From NCBI RefSeq assembly GCF_020911925.1, contig NZ_CP087134.1, positions 1,674,001-1,738,000 of the forward strand: DNA of 64,000 bases, in the 5' to 3' direction. Source of the stretch: Flavobacterium cupriresistens (GTDB lineage Bacteria > Bacteroidota > Bacteroidia > Flavobacteriales > Flavobacteriaceae). The translations under genes were made by a program, and so were the position numbers. The notes below the pieces were generated by a model, which was given only the letters and a program-made list of their open reading frames with translations, was not told the origin of the DNA and searched no databases. Below, piece after piece: positions 50,223 to 59,908 of the stretch (position 1 is the first letter of the stretch; every line of letters begins with the position of its first letter).

Positions 50223-53100
50223 ACACACTCATTAAAAAGCCAATCAGATTTTCTTTTTTATTCAGTTCCAGTTTTTTTCTTAAACGGTACCGGGCCAGTT
50301 CTACTCCTCCTGTTGAGATGTTCATGATTTCGGCGATCTCTTTGGTAGACATATTCATTAATAAATAGGTAGATAAATCCAATTCTCGTGGCGAAATGGT
50401 GGGGTATTTTTCTTTTAGTCTTTTCAAAAACTCAAAATGCACGTTTTTAATGTGCTTCTCGAGATCTTTCCAGCTTTTATCGGTATTTACTTCTTTGACA
50501 ATGCTTTTGTGTAATTTGTTGAATTCAAATTTTGTTGAGTCGTCTAAAGTATTGGTGTCGATGTCTTTTATTTTTTGGATAATACCATTCAAAACTTTGT
50601 TTTTCTTCACGACCTGAAGCGAATTGCTGACCAATTCTTTGTCTTTGGCAAGGATTTTTATTTGAAGTTTATCACTTTTTAATCTTTCGATTTCTTTTTC
50701 TAACTCGTGTTGATCGTGTCTGATTTTGGATTCTTTTTCGAGATACAATCTTCTTTGTTCTATGGTTTCATAATACTTGTTTCTTCTAATCTTAAGTTTG
50801 ATTCTGTTCGAGATGATATACACTCCAGCAAGAATTAAAAAGAAGTAAGTCAGATAGGCTAAAAAGTGCCTGTACCAAGGCGGTGCTATTCTAAAATCAA
50901 TCTGTGATACATCAGATTCGATCCCATAGCTGTTCTTTGCTTTGATCTGCATTTTATAATTTCCTTCTCTCAGATTGGTGTATTCTTTGACTGAAACGGT
51001 GGACCAACTGCGCCAGTTGTCTTCAAAGGGCTCTAGTTTGTACGAATACGTTATATTTTCTTGATTTTCGTAAGTAGGAGAGGAGAAAGTAAATTTTACA
51101 TGATTCGAGTTGTAAGGGATTCTAAGTTCTGTAATTGGTTTTTCGAGATTGCCGGTTATGATGGTGTCGGTTGAGGAAGAAAAGCTTTCAAAAAAGACTT
51201 TCGGTTTGGTTATGAATTTGTTTGAAATTTTGGAATCATAATGCGCTAACCCATCCGTTAAGCCAATAAAAATGTTGCCCGGGTCAATGGTGTTTATAGA
51301 GAGGTAATTGTTTACCAAATTGCCTGTCAGGTTTGAAAATAAGGCTTCTTTGCGTTGGTACTTGCCATTTGCTGTTTTTACTAAAACGCCCAGAGACTCC
51401 TTGTAAGAATACCATAAATTATGATCGCGATCTTCTATTAAGGTGTTGATGGTTGGGATTCCATGAAACAATGCCGTTATTTTTTTGTCTTCAAAAAAAC
51501 CTTCCTGTTCATTGCTATATCGATAAAAGTGATTTTTAGACTGAAAGTAAACCTTGTTGTGAATCGATTGTAAACTTCCAATTCCTTTATTGGAATTGGA
51601 AACGTTAGAGTGTTTTTTTATGTAATCGAATCTTTTTAAATCTTCAGACAGTTTCATTTGATAGAGATAGGGATCTTTTTTTAGCCACAAAAAATTGTTG
51701 TCTAACTCCATTTCGAAAGTGTTAGTTGTTTCGTAGAATCCGCCGATCTGGTTCACGTAATTGATTTCATTATTGGTATTCTTAAATATAGAAAACCCAT
51801 CGTAACTTTCTCCAATAATATAGCCCGGATGACTTGGAATTGTTTTAAAACCAAAGTATCCTCTTTTGTCTAAAGTTTTGGATACCCGATTTTGATCTAT
51901 TACCAAAGCCCCGCTATTACTGGCGCACAGCAGAATATTGTTAATAACCTGAATGTTCCAGGCTTGAGCAATCGTTCCTTCAACCCGATTAAACGGTTCG
52001 TCTTTAAAAGGAGTGGACCAGGAATGATAAAAAAGGCCTTGATTGGTTGCTACGTATAGATTTTTGTTGAAAATAACCGAAGCATAAACGGTACCTATAT
52101 TATAACTGTAATCGAAAAAGGTAAAGGGTGAGTTTTGATTCACAAATGTGATTCCATTATCCAAACCCAACCACAGATTGTTTTTATTGTCGACATAAGA
52201 GGTTAGTACGGTGTTGTTTTGTAATCCTTTTTGTCTGTTTAAATGCTGGATTATTTTCCCGTTCAAATCACAGATTATTACACCGCTGAGAACGGAGTTC
52301 AGAACGATAAATTTGTTTTTTATAATAGATCCGCCTAACGAGGTATTTTTTTTGACAAAGGCATTGGCTTCTGTTTCCCAGGATTTGACGCTGTTATAGT
52401 CATAGACAAAAAGCCCTTTTTCCAGTGTTGCAAGAAGTATTTTGTTATTGGGCAGCGGAAACATGGCCCATATTTCTTTATCGTTTAAGTCTGTAGTACC
52501 TTTGAGAGCAATCAATTTATGGTTGCGGTATTCTAAAATGCCCAATTCCTTGTCTTGAAAATAGAGATGGTTATTTATAAGAAAAGAAAATTGAAACTTT
52601 TTGGGTGCATTTATAACTTTCAATTTGTTGTTTTTATAAAAAAACACTTTGGTGAAAGATTGAAATACAACCTCATCTTTATAGAGGTGTATGCGCCAGA
52701 TTAAATTGATGTTTTTGCTGTCGTTTTTACTAATCAAGTGTGTTAACGAATAGTATTTTAGTTTACCTTTCTGATCACTTTTAAAAAACCCAAATTCATT
52801 ATTTCCTCCAACATAAATTTTTCCTGACGGATCGATTTTTAAACTTCTGATTGCGGTATTATTTGGAAGCGCATATTTATTCCAGATAGAACCGTCAAAT
52901 TGAATCAACCCGCTATTGTTTGCAAAGTAGATATTGCCATTTTTATCCTGATCAATATTCCAGTTTTGAGTGCCTCCTTTATACTCGGAACGTTTATAAT
53001 TTTTAATTGCCGGTAATCCGATGTTTTTTACTTGGGAAAAAAGGGCAAAAGGCAGGATGAAAAGAATGAAAATTGAAATATAGTGGTTTATGAATTTCAT
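50221..53100 (-). CDS. Propeller/Y_Y_Y membrane-anchored LuxR-type regulator
   Basis: 959 residues. Signal peptide (IFILFILPFALFSQ), then two-component-regulator-type beta-propeller repeats across ~40-640 (for example NWNIDQDKNGNIYFANNSGL and NKNNLWLGLDNGITFVNQ). A Y_Y_Y domain follows at ~665-735 (YSYKLEPFEDNWRSW ... YTNLREGNYKMQIKAKN), one membrane helix at ~742-762, a charged coiled coil (~770-850), and a C-terminal helix-turn-helix of LuxR type (SPRELDLSTYLLMNMSTKEI ... GGVELARYRLRKKLEL). No histidine kinase or receiver domain is present. It should sense a glycan in the periplasm and act on DNA at the membrane. It is divergent from the SusC gene and very likely its regulator. Confidence 0.9.
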   Translation of the reverse strand: MKFINHYISIFILFILPFALFSQVKNIGLPAIKNYKRSEYKGGTQNWNIDQDKNGNIYFANNSGLIQFDGSIWNKYALPNNTAIRSLKIDPSGKIYVGGNNEFGFFKSDQKGKLKYYSLTHLISKNDSKNINLIWRIHLYKDEVVFQSFTKVFFYKNNKLKVINAPKKFQFSFLINNHLYFQDKELGILEYRNHKLIALKGTTDLNDKEIWAMFPLPNNKILLATLEKGLFVYDYNSVKSWETEANAFVKKNTSLGGSIIKNKFIVLNSVLSGVIICDLNGKIIQHLNRQKGLQNNTVLTSYVDNKNNLWLGLDNGITFVNQNSPFTFFDYSYNIGTVYASVIFNKNLYVATNQGLFYHSWSTPFKDEPFNRVEGTIAQAWNIQVINNILLCASNSGALVIDQNRVSKTLDKRGYFGFKTIPSHPGYIIGESYDGFSIFKNTNNEINYVNQIGGFYETTNTFEMELDNNFLWLKKDPYLYQMKLSEDLKRFDYIKKHSNVSNSNKGIGSLQSIHNKVYFQSKNHFYRYSNEQEGFFEDKKITALFHGIPTINTLIEDRDHNLWYSYKESLGVLVKTANGKYQRKEALFSNLTGNLVNNYLSINTIDPGNIFIGLTDGLAHYDSKISNKFITKPKVFFESFSSSTDTIITGNLEKPITELRIPYNSNHVKFTFSSPTYENQENITYSYKLEPFEDNWRSWSTVSVKEYTNLREGNYKMQIKAKNSYGIESDVSQIDFRIAPPWYRHFLAYLTYFFLILAGVYIISNRIKLKIRRNKYYETIEQRRLYLEKESKIRHDQHELEKEIERLKSDKLQIKILAKDKELVSNSLQVVKKNKVLNGIIQKIKDIDTNTLDDSTKFEFNKLHKSIVKEVNTDKSWKDLEKHIKNVHFEFLKRLKEKYPTISPRELDLSTYLLMNMSTKEIAEIMNISTGGVELARYRLRKKLELNKKENLIGFLMSV

Positions 53101-53444
53101 AATTTAAAAACGGTATTTTTAATAGTAATGTTTTATAATCTACTTTTTTTCTGATTATAGTAATTGTGATAGTGTCGTTTTTTGGATATTTTTTTAATAA
53201 AAGTGAAAATAATTCATTTAAAGTAAATGTAGTGTTTATTTTAGTTAGTTAACAATTCTATAACAATATAAAAAATATTTTAAAATGCTTAATATTAGTA
53301 TTTTAAAAAATATTTGATGTGTTTTTGTAATATGGTAATTTATCTTTTGATGTGTTTTTGTAGGGAATATAAAATGCAAATAGTAGAAATTTAACTTTAT
53401 TATTGCATCAAATTACTAATTAATTAACCAAAATTTTTAGAAAA
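53101..53444. promoter_or_regulatory. Control region between the regulator and susC, with 17-bp direct repeat
   Basis: No gene. A perfect 17-bp direct repeat, TTTGATGTGTTTTTGTA, occurs at 53313-53329 and 53346-53362, start-to-start distance 33 bp (about three helical turns, so the same DNA face). An inverted repeat TATAATC/GATTATA (53134-53140, 53153-53159) lies nearer the regulator gene. The rest is very AT-rich. I see no clean TAnnTTTG. Confidence 0.85.
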
Positions 53445-56400
53445 ATGAAATTAACAAAATTACTTATTTTTTGTATTTCATCTTTATTGTTTTCAGTTAT
53501 CGCAATGGCACAGGATGTGACGGTAAATGGAGTTATAAACGATGAAAGTGGGTTACCCGTCCCGGGGGCAACTATCTTACTTAAAGGCACTACTAAGGCA
53601 ACTGCCTCTGATTTTGACGGTAAGTTTCAAATTAGTGTTCCTTCAAATGGTATTCTGACAATTAGTTTTGTAGGTTATATGACCGTACAGGAAACTGTAA
53701 ACGGACGAAGTAAAATTGAAATTAGGTTAAAACCTGAATCTCAAAACTTAAATGAAGTTGTAGTAGTAGGATATGGTACACAAAAGAAAAGTGTAGTAAC
53801 AGGTTCTATCTCCAGTGTCAAAGCAAAAGATTTGGAAAGTCTTCCTATAACAAGAGTAGAACAAGCCTTGCAAGGTAGAGTTTCGGGAGTTTCTATTGCT
53901 GCAAATGCAGGACAACCCGGATCTGCTTCTACGATCCGTATACGTGGTTTTACTACTTTAAACAATAATGATCCTTTATGGGTAGTTGATGGTGTAATCG
54001 TTGATAATGGCGGAATAGGCTATTTAAATCAATCTGATATCGAATCTATTGAGGTATTGAAAGATGGTGCTTCGGGTGCTATTTACGGTTCTCGTGCTGC
54101 TGCAGGGGTTATTCTTGTAACAACTAAAAAAGGTAAAGCAGGCAGGATTTCGGTAAGTTATACAGGTTTCTCAGGAACTTCACAGGCGGCAAAAAAATTA
54201 GATTTATTAGATGCCAGTCAATATGTAACCATCATGAATGAAGCGCATATAAATGGTGGTAAACCAGCGTTATTCCCAACACGTACTGCACCGACTCCGG
54301 GGAATCCATTGGGGTCTCCAATTGATTATGGAAAGGGAACGAACTGGCAGGATGTTATTTTTAATGATCATGCACAACGTTATTCTCATGAGTTAAGTTT
54401 TAGTGGTGGTAATGATGTTTCTACCTTTTATATGTCTTTTGGTTTAACCGATCAAGAGGGGATTATCACATCTGATATTTCTAATTATACCAGAAAAAAT
54501 ATTCGTTTAAACTCTAATCATAAATTGGGTAAGTATATTAAAATTGGTCAGACTTTAGGATATTCGAACGAAAAAACGGTAGGTATTGGTAATACAAATG
54601 ATGAATTTGGAGGCCCATTATCATCTGCTATCAATTTAGATCCGTTAACTCCGGTACTTGTTGCACCGGGTCCTTTAACCGGAGCAGGTACTCCTTACGA
54701 AAATAAAAATGCGCTTAGAGATGCAAACGGAAATTACTATGGTATTTCTACAAATGTAACTCAGGAAACTTCAAACCCATTAGCGTACACGCAAACAAGA
54801 CTGGGGAATAATGATTTTGCTGATAATTTTGTTGGAAATATTTTTATTGAAGCGGAGATTTTGCCTGGTTTAAAATTTAAATCTACTGCAGGTGGAAAAC
54901 TGGCGTATTACGGTTCAGATAACTTTACTCCGGTTTATTATTTAAATGGAGCTACCAAAAAAGATGTCAACGAATTGTTCCGATCGTACAAAAAATCGTT
55001 TAGCTGGAACTGGGAGAATACGTTGAACTATGATAAGAAAATTGGAAATCACCACTTCGGTATTTTATTGGGTAAAGGAACTTATGTAGATAATATTACA
55101 TCCGGTAATGACATCACGTACAGAGGTGTTCCGGCAACAACACATGCCGAAGCATCCTTTAATGTTGATATTCCAATTAAAGATAAAATAGCCAATGCTT
55201 ATAATGGACAAGCGATGGAACACCGAGTAGAGTCCTTGTTTTCCAGATTAAACTATGATTACAAAGAGAAATATATTTTTACAGGTATTCTTCGTCGTGA
55301 CGGTTCTACACGTTTTGGACCCAACCATAAATATGGAACTTTCCCTTCTGTATCTTTAGGATGGGTGCCTTCAAAAGAAGGTTTTTGGAAAGATAATAAT
55401 GTAGTAAATACGTTAAAAATAAGAGGGGGTTACGGGGTGACCGGTAACGATTCATCTCCTGATTTCTTATACATTTCTACGGTTGGAATTCAAAGAAATT
55501 ATACTATTGGCGGGGAAATAGCGAATGGACAAAGTCCAAATGCAATTCCAAATCCTGATTTAAAATGGGAAGAAACCAAACAACTTAACATTGGTTTTGA
55601 GACTACACTTTTGCGTGATTTCAATTTGAGTGTAGATTTATTCAACAAAAAAACAGAAGGAATCTTAATGAAGGTGCCAATTCCGGGATATGTTGGAGCA
55701 ACAGGGAACACCTATGCGAACTTAGCAGATATGGAAAATAGAGGTATCGACATTGAATTAGGATACCGCAAAAAATTTGGAGCATTAAATCTTTCTGTGA
55801 ATGGAAACTTCTCTTACATCAAAAATGAGATTACCTATATTGATAAAGGAGTTAATTTCATTGTTGGAGATGAGACCGTACAATCGAGCTCTTACGAAAT
55901 CAACAGAACACAAGTTGGTCATGCTTACAACTCCTTCTACGGATTTAAAACAAATGGTATTTTCCAAACTCAGGCAGAAGTTGATTCTTATAAAAATGCT
56001 GCCGGAAAAGTGATTCAACCCAATGCAAAACCGGGAGATTTCCGTTGGCAGGATTTAGACGGAGATGGTGTAATCGGAGCAAACGACAGAACTTTTTTAG
56101 GAACATCACTACCTAAATTCACTTATGGATTAACGATAAATTTAGATTACAAAGGATTCGATTTGTTAGTATTCGGTCAGGGTGCTGGTGGAAATATGAT
56201 CTATCAGGGATTAAGAAGACTTGATATTGCAACTGCAAATTACCAAACAGACGTTTTAGGTCGTTGGACAGGACCGGGATCAACAAACAGTTACCCAAGA
56301 GTCACTACAACAGATAGTAATAAAAACTTTACGAACCCGTCTGATTTCAATTTAGAAAAAGGAGATTTCTTCAGATTCAAAACAATTCAATTGGGGTATT

Positions 56401-56612
56401 CATTTCCAAAAGAATGGATCGAAAGCATTTCATTGCAAAAGGTGAGATTGTATGTAACAGGAGAAAATCTATGGACAATTACAAAGTACACTGGTTACGA
56501 TCCTGAAATCGGTGGCCCTACTACAGCCGGGATGAACAATGTACAAGGAGTAGACAGAGGGTATTATCCTCAGGCAAAATCGTACATGTTGGGAGTTAAT
56601 TTGCAATTTTAA
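53445..56612 (+). CDS. SusC-like TonB-dependent outer-membrane transporter
   Basis: 1055 residues. Signal peptide (LLFSVIAMAQ), a CNA-B/CarboxypepD_reg-like N-terminal domain (~23-110, VNGVINDESGLPVPGATILL), a TonB box-like NEVVVVGYGTQKK, the plug (~115-230, with ALQGRVSGVSI and IRIRGFTTLNNNDPLWVVDG) and a 22-strand barrel to the terminal Phe (MLGVNLQF). It imports oligosaccharides with the SusD lid. First gene of the locus; the susD gene follows 17 bp later. Confidence 0.97.
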   Translation: MKLTKLLIFCISSLLFSVIAMAQDVTVNGVINDESGLPVPGATILLKGTTKATASDFDGKFQISVPSNGILTISFVGYMTVQETVNGRSKIEIRLKPESQNLNEVVVVGYGTQKKSVVTGSISSVKAKDLESLPITRVEQALQGRVSGVSIAANAGQPGSASTIRIRGFTTLNNNDPLWVVDGVIVDNGGIGYLNQSDIESIEVLKDGASGAIYGSRAAAGVILVTTKKGKAGRISVSYTGFSGTSQAAKKLDLLDASQYVTIMNEAHINGGKPALFPTRTAPTPGNPLGSPIDYGKGTNWQDVIFNDHAQRYSHELSFSGGNDVSTFYMSFGLTDQEGIITSDISNYTRKNIRLNSNHKLGKYIKIGQTLGYSNEKTVGIGNTNDEFGGPLSSAINLDPLTPVLVAPGPLTGAGTPYENKNALRDANGNYYGISTNVTQETSNPLAYTQTRLGNNDFADNFVGNIFIEAEILPGLKFKSTAGGKLAYYGSDNFTPVYYLNGATKKDVNELFRSYKKSFSWNWENTLNYDKKIGNHHFGILLGKGTYVDNITSGNDITYRGVPATTHAEASFNVDIPIKDKIANAYNGQAMEHRVESLFSRLNYDYKEKYIFTGILRRDGSTRFGPNHKYGTFPSVSLGWVPSKEGFWKDNNVVNTLKIRGGYGVTGNDSSPDFLYISTVGIQRNYTIGGEIANGQSPNAIPNPDLKWEETKQLNIGFETTLLRDFNLSVDLFNKKTEGILMKVPIPGYVGATGNTYANLADMENRGIDIELGYRKKFGALNLSVNGNFSYIKNEITYIDKGVNFIVGDETVQSSSYEINRTQVGHAYNSFYGFKTNGIFQTQAEVDSYKNAAGKVIQPNAKPGDFRWQDLDGDGVIGANDRTFLGTSLPKFTYGLTINLDYKGFDLLVFGQGAGGNMIYQGLRRLDIATANYQTDVLGRWTGPGSTNSYPRVTTTDSNKNFTNPSDFNLEKGDFFRFKTIQLGYSFPKEWIESISLQKVRLYVTGENLWTITKYTGYDPEIGGPTTAGMNNVQGVDRGYYPQAKSYMLGVNLQF

Positions 56613-56629
56613 TTAAAAAAGAAAATATT

Positions 56630-58171
56630 ATGAAACTTATACGTTTTAAACAATCATTTATTGCTTTCGGAGTGCTACTTACACTCGGAGCTTGCGATAC
56701 AGATGAAAAATTAGAAGTGAAAGGTGATGGTGTAGTGTATGAAGATAATTTTTACAGAAATGAAACCGAAGCCTATTCAGGTTTGGTTGCCGCTTACGAT
56801 AAATTAGGAAAGTTCGCAGGAGCAATGGAAAATGCGCCGCTGTTATTCTTAAATTCTGCCTCTGATGATTTCTTTGCAGGAGGAGGTGGTTCAGACGATC
56901 AACCCGGACTTCAGGTTGCTTCTAACTACACTGTAAGTCCGGCAAATATTCCACCGGCAATTTGGGCAGATTATTACAAAGGGGTAGCAAGATGTAACAT
57001 TATGTTGATCAAACTTCCGGGTATTCCAATGGATACTGCCAAGAAAATAAGATTCGCAGCAGAAGTAAAAGCATTACGTGCTTACTATTATTTTGATCTG
57101 GTTAGAATGTTTAAAAACATTCCTTTGATATTGACACAACTAACTAAAGATGAAATTCCGTTAGTTATGCAAGCCAAACCAGAGGATGTATATGTACAAA
57201 TCGAAAAAGATTTGAACGAAGCAATTCCAGATTTGCCAATGACATTGCCTCCGGCTGAATTAGGAAGATTTACTAAAGGAGCAGCAACGGCTCTTTTAGG
57301 AAAAGTATATTTATACGATAACAAAAAAACACAAGCCGCTGTTGAATTAGCGAAGGTTAATGGTACTCCGGGCGGAACAAGTAGCTACGGATATAAATTG
57401 ATGCCTGCTTTTGCAGATTTATGGAACCACGCCAATAAATTTAATACAGAATCTATTTTTGAAATTACCTATACCGATAAATCGAATGCGGACTGGGGTA
57501 ATTTTGAAAGAGGTGATGATGAAGGAAATGTTGCCGCTCAGTTAATGGGAATCAGAGATTACTCAAGAAAACCTAAAGGGATAGACGCACTTTTGCCGAA
57601 TTATATTAACGGTTGGGGTTTCATGGTAGTGACACCTCAGTTGGTGGCTGTTTTGAAAGATGATCCTCGTTATGCTTCTACTATTTTTAATGCCGCTGCT
57701 GCAAGAGGTGTTGATAATGACGACGTAAATGGGCTTATAACGTACAAAGACAGTTATCAAGAAACAGGCTATCATTTTATTAAGTATGCCGCTTTTAATG
57801 CAGATATCAAACCGGGTAATCCTTTCCTGAATTTTGGGATCAATACCTATATCATTCGTTTAGCAGATACTTACTTATTAGAAGCCGAAGCATTAGGAGG
57901 AACAGGAGCAAGAGCTCAGGCACTTTTAGATGCAGTTAGATTAAGAGCGGGATTAACAGCTGTACCCGTTTCTATCCCTGCTATTTTAGCAGAAAGAAGA
58001 TTAGAACTGGCAGGTGAAGGACATCGTTGGTTTGATTTAGTTAGAACGGGTGAAGCCGCTGCTAAATTGGCTTTCAAAGGATTTCAGGCGAATAAAAATG
58101 AAGCTTTCCCAATTCCTTATAGTGAATTCAATAACACTAAAATAGTTCAGAATACAGGATATCCACAATAA
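56630..58171 (+). CDS. SusD/RagB-like outer-membrane lipoprotein
   Basis: 513 residues. Lipoprotein signal (FIAFGVLLTLGACDTDE, Cys ~23). Tetratricopeptide-like SusD fold with RFAAEVKALRAYYYFDLVRM, GKVYLYDNKKTQAAVELAKV and the C-terminal RRLELAGEGHRWFDLVRTG. It is the surface lid over the SusC barrel and binds the glycan. 17 bp after the SusC gene. Two hairpins follow before the GH30 gene. Confidence 0.97.
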   Translation: MKLIRFKQSFIAFGVLLTLGACDTDEKLEVKGDGVVYEDNFYRNETEAYSGLVAAYDKLGKFAGAMENAPLLFLNSASDDFFAGGGGSDDQPGLQVASNYTVSPANIPPAIWADYYKGVARCNIMLIKLPGIPMDTAKKIRFAAEVKALRAYYYFDLVRMFKNIPLILTQLTKDEIPLVMQAKPEDVYVQIEKDLNEAIPDLPMTLPPAELGRFTKGAATALLGKVYLYDNKKTQAAVELAKVNGTPGGTSSYGYKLMPAFADLWNHANKFNTESIFEITYTDKSNADWGNFERGDDEGNVAAQLMGIRDYSRKPKGIDALLPNYINGWGFMVVTPQLVAVLKDDPRYASTIFNAAAARGVDNDDVNGLITYKDSYQETGYHFIKYAAFNADIKPGNPFLNFGINTYIIRLADTYLLEAEALGGTGARAQALLDAVRLRAGLTAVPVSIPAILAERRLELAGEGHRWFDLVRTGEAAAKLAFKGFQANKNEAFPIPYSEFNNTKIVQNTGYPQ

Positions 58172-58197
58172 TAGTACTGTTGAGAATTGATAGTAGA

Positions 58198-58222
58198 AAC
58201 AGCTGTCTAACAGCTGTTTTTT
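58198..58222 (+). terminator. Hairpin after susD (1)
   Basis: AACAGCTG ... CAGCTGTT stem (58198-58205, 58211-58218) with TTTTTT after it. Confidence 0.75.
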
Positions 58223-58267
58223 CAAAGCAATCTCCTATAAGTTAGTTTAAGTTCGGTTGTTGAAATG

Positions 58268-58300
58268 GCCCATAATCGTTATGAGTATGGGCTATTTTTA
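58268..58300 (+). terminator. Hairpin after susD (2)
   Basis: GCCCATA ... TATGGGC stem (58268-58274, 58286-58292) with a short T-run. Together with the previous one it may attenuate transcription into the GH genes. Confidence 0.6.
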
Positions 58301-58364
58301 AATCAAATGAGAGCTGATTTGGCGAATGAATTTTATAAAAGTCTTACCGATTAAAACATACTCA

Positions 58365-59825
58365 ATGAAAAAAATGGGCTTTATTATTGCGTTTTTGTGT
58401 TTTTCTTTAACTGTTTTTCCACAGCAGAAAGATCAAAAAAAGCAACAGAAATTTACAACTACGAATAAAAAAATTACAGTTTATACCACGGCATCAAATA
58501 CAGAATTAAGATTAACTCCTACAGCTAATTTAGATTTTACAGTATCAAAACAACCCGTAGAAACCGAGTTGTCTGTTTTTGTGGAACCTTCAAAACAATT
58601 TCAGCATTTTCTCGGAATTGGAGGGGCAATTACAGACGCCAGTGCCGAGATTTTTGCCAAATTATCAAAAGAAAAGCAAACTGAATTTTTAAACGCTTAC
58701 TACGATACTCAAAAAGGAATCGGATATTCATTGCTAAGAACAACTATTCAAAGTTCTGATTTTAGCAGCGGAAGTTATTCTTATATCGAAGAAGGTGATA
58801 AAGATTTAAAAACCTTTTCGATTGATCATGATCGCAAATACCGCATACCCATGATCAAAGAAGCCATCAAAACGGCTGGTGGAAAATTGATAACCTATGT
58901 AGCGCCATGGTCGCCGAATGCTTTCATGAAAAGCAATAAAAATGTATTAAAAGGAGGGAAGTTATTACCCGAATATTTTCAGTCATGGGCTAATTTTTAT
59001 GTGAAATTTATAAAGGAATACAACAAAGAAGGAATTCCAATTTGGGCAACTTCGGTTCAAAATGAGCCAATGGCAACCCAAACATGGGAATCTTGTTTGT
59101 ATACCGCCGAGGAAGAAAGAGATTTCCTGAAGAATTTTCTTGGACCAACATTAAAAAAAGACGGATTAGGTGATGTAAAACTAATCGCCTGGGATCATAA
59201 CCGTGATTTAATGGTACAAAGAGCAAATGTAATTTTCTCTGATCCCGAAGCCTCTAAATATGTTTGGGGAATGGGTTTTCACTGGTACGAGACCTGGACA
59301 GGAGCAAAACCGATGTTTGATAATGTAGCGAAAGTACACGAAGCTTATCCCGATAAAAAATTAATTTTTACAGAAGGTTGTGTGGAGAAATTTGACGCGA
59401 CAAAATACCAATTCTGGCCAAATGCAGAAAAATACGGTTTGTCTATGATTAATGATTTTAACAACGGTACCGTGGGCTGGACAGACTGGAACATTCTTTT
59501 AGACCAGTTTGGAGGACCCAATCATGTAGGCAATTTTTGCTTCGCACCGATACATGCAGACACCACTACAGGAGAATTAATTTACACCCCTTCGTACTAT
59601 TACATTGGACATTTTTCTAAATTTATTCGTCCAAATGCGGTTAGAGTGAGTACTTCGGTAAGTCGTAGTTACCTGTCAAGTACTTCTTTTTTGAATACGG
59701 ACGGTAAAATGGCGACTGTAGTAATGAACAATACAGACAATGAGATTACCTACAACTTTATTATTGCAACCCAACAAGCAATTGTAAAGATTCCTGCACA
59801 TGCTATACAAACGCTGGTGTATTAA
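58365..59825 (+). CDS. Glycoside hydrolase family 30 enzyme
   Basis: 486 residues from the ATG at 58365 (MKKMGFIIAFLCFSLTVFPQ, a signal peptide); an upstream ATG at 58326 adds 13 residues but has no reason to be preferred. Glucosylceramidase-like GH30 fold with the GH30 block FLGIGGAITDASAEIF, acid/base Glu234 (SVQNEPMATQTW) and nucleophile Glu337 (FTEGCVEKF). The C-terminal small beta domain is retained. With GH3 and SusCD the likely activity is endo-beta-1,6-glucanase (GH30_3-like) but other GH30 activities cannot be excluded. Secreted to the periplasm or surface. Confidence 0.92.
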   Translation: MKKMGFIIAFLCFSLTVFPQQKDQKKQQKFTTTNKKITVYTTASNTELRLTPTANLDFTVSKQPVETELSVFVEPSKQFQHFLGIGGAITDASAEIFAKLSKEKQTEFLNAYYDTQKGIGYSLLRTTIQSSDFSSGSYSYIEEGDKDLKTFSIDHDRKYRIPMIKEAIKTAGGKLITYVAPWSPNAFMKSNKNVLKGGKLLPEYFQSWANFYVKFIKEYNKEGIPIWATSVQNEPMATQTWESCLYTAEEERDFLKNFLGPTLKKDGLGDVKLIAWDHNRDLMVQRANVIFSDPEASKYVWGMGFHWYETWTGAKPMFDNVAKVHEAYPDKKLIFTEGCVEKFDATKYQFWPNAEKYGLSMINDFNNGTVGWTDWNILLDQFGGPNHVGNFCFAPIHADTTTGELIYTPSYYYIGHFSKFIRPNAVRVSTSVSRSYLSSTSFLNTDGKMATVVMNNTDNEITYNFIIATQQAIVKIPAHAIQTLVY

Positions 59826-59843
59826 TATTTTGTAAGTTAGTTA

Positions 59844-59882
59844 GGGGCTAATTTGAATCATCCCTATTAGTCCCATTTTTTA
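59844..59882 (+). terminator. Hairpin between the GH30 and GH3 genes
   Basis: GGGGCTAAT ... ATTAGTCCC stem (one G-T pair) with ATTTTTT after it. Confidence 0.65.
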
Positions 59883-59908
59883 ATGAGATATTAATTTAAT
59901 AAGATCAA

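Noticed and set aside
58265..58354. 29-codon frame between susD and GH30
   Set aside because: It covers a hairpin and overlaps the upstream alternative GH30 start; no sign of a real gene.
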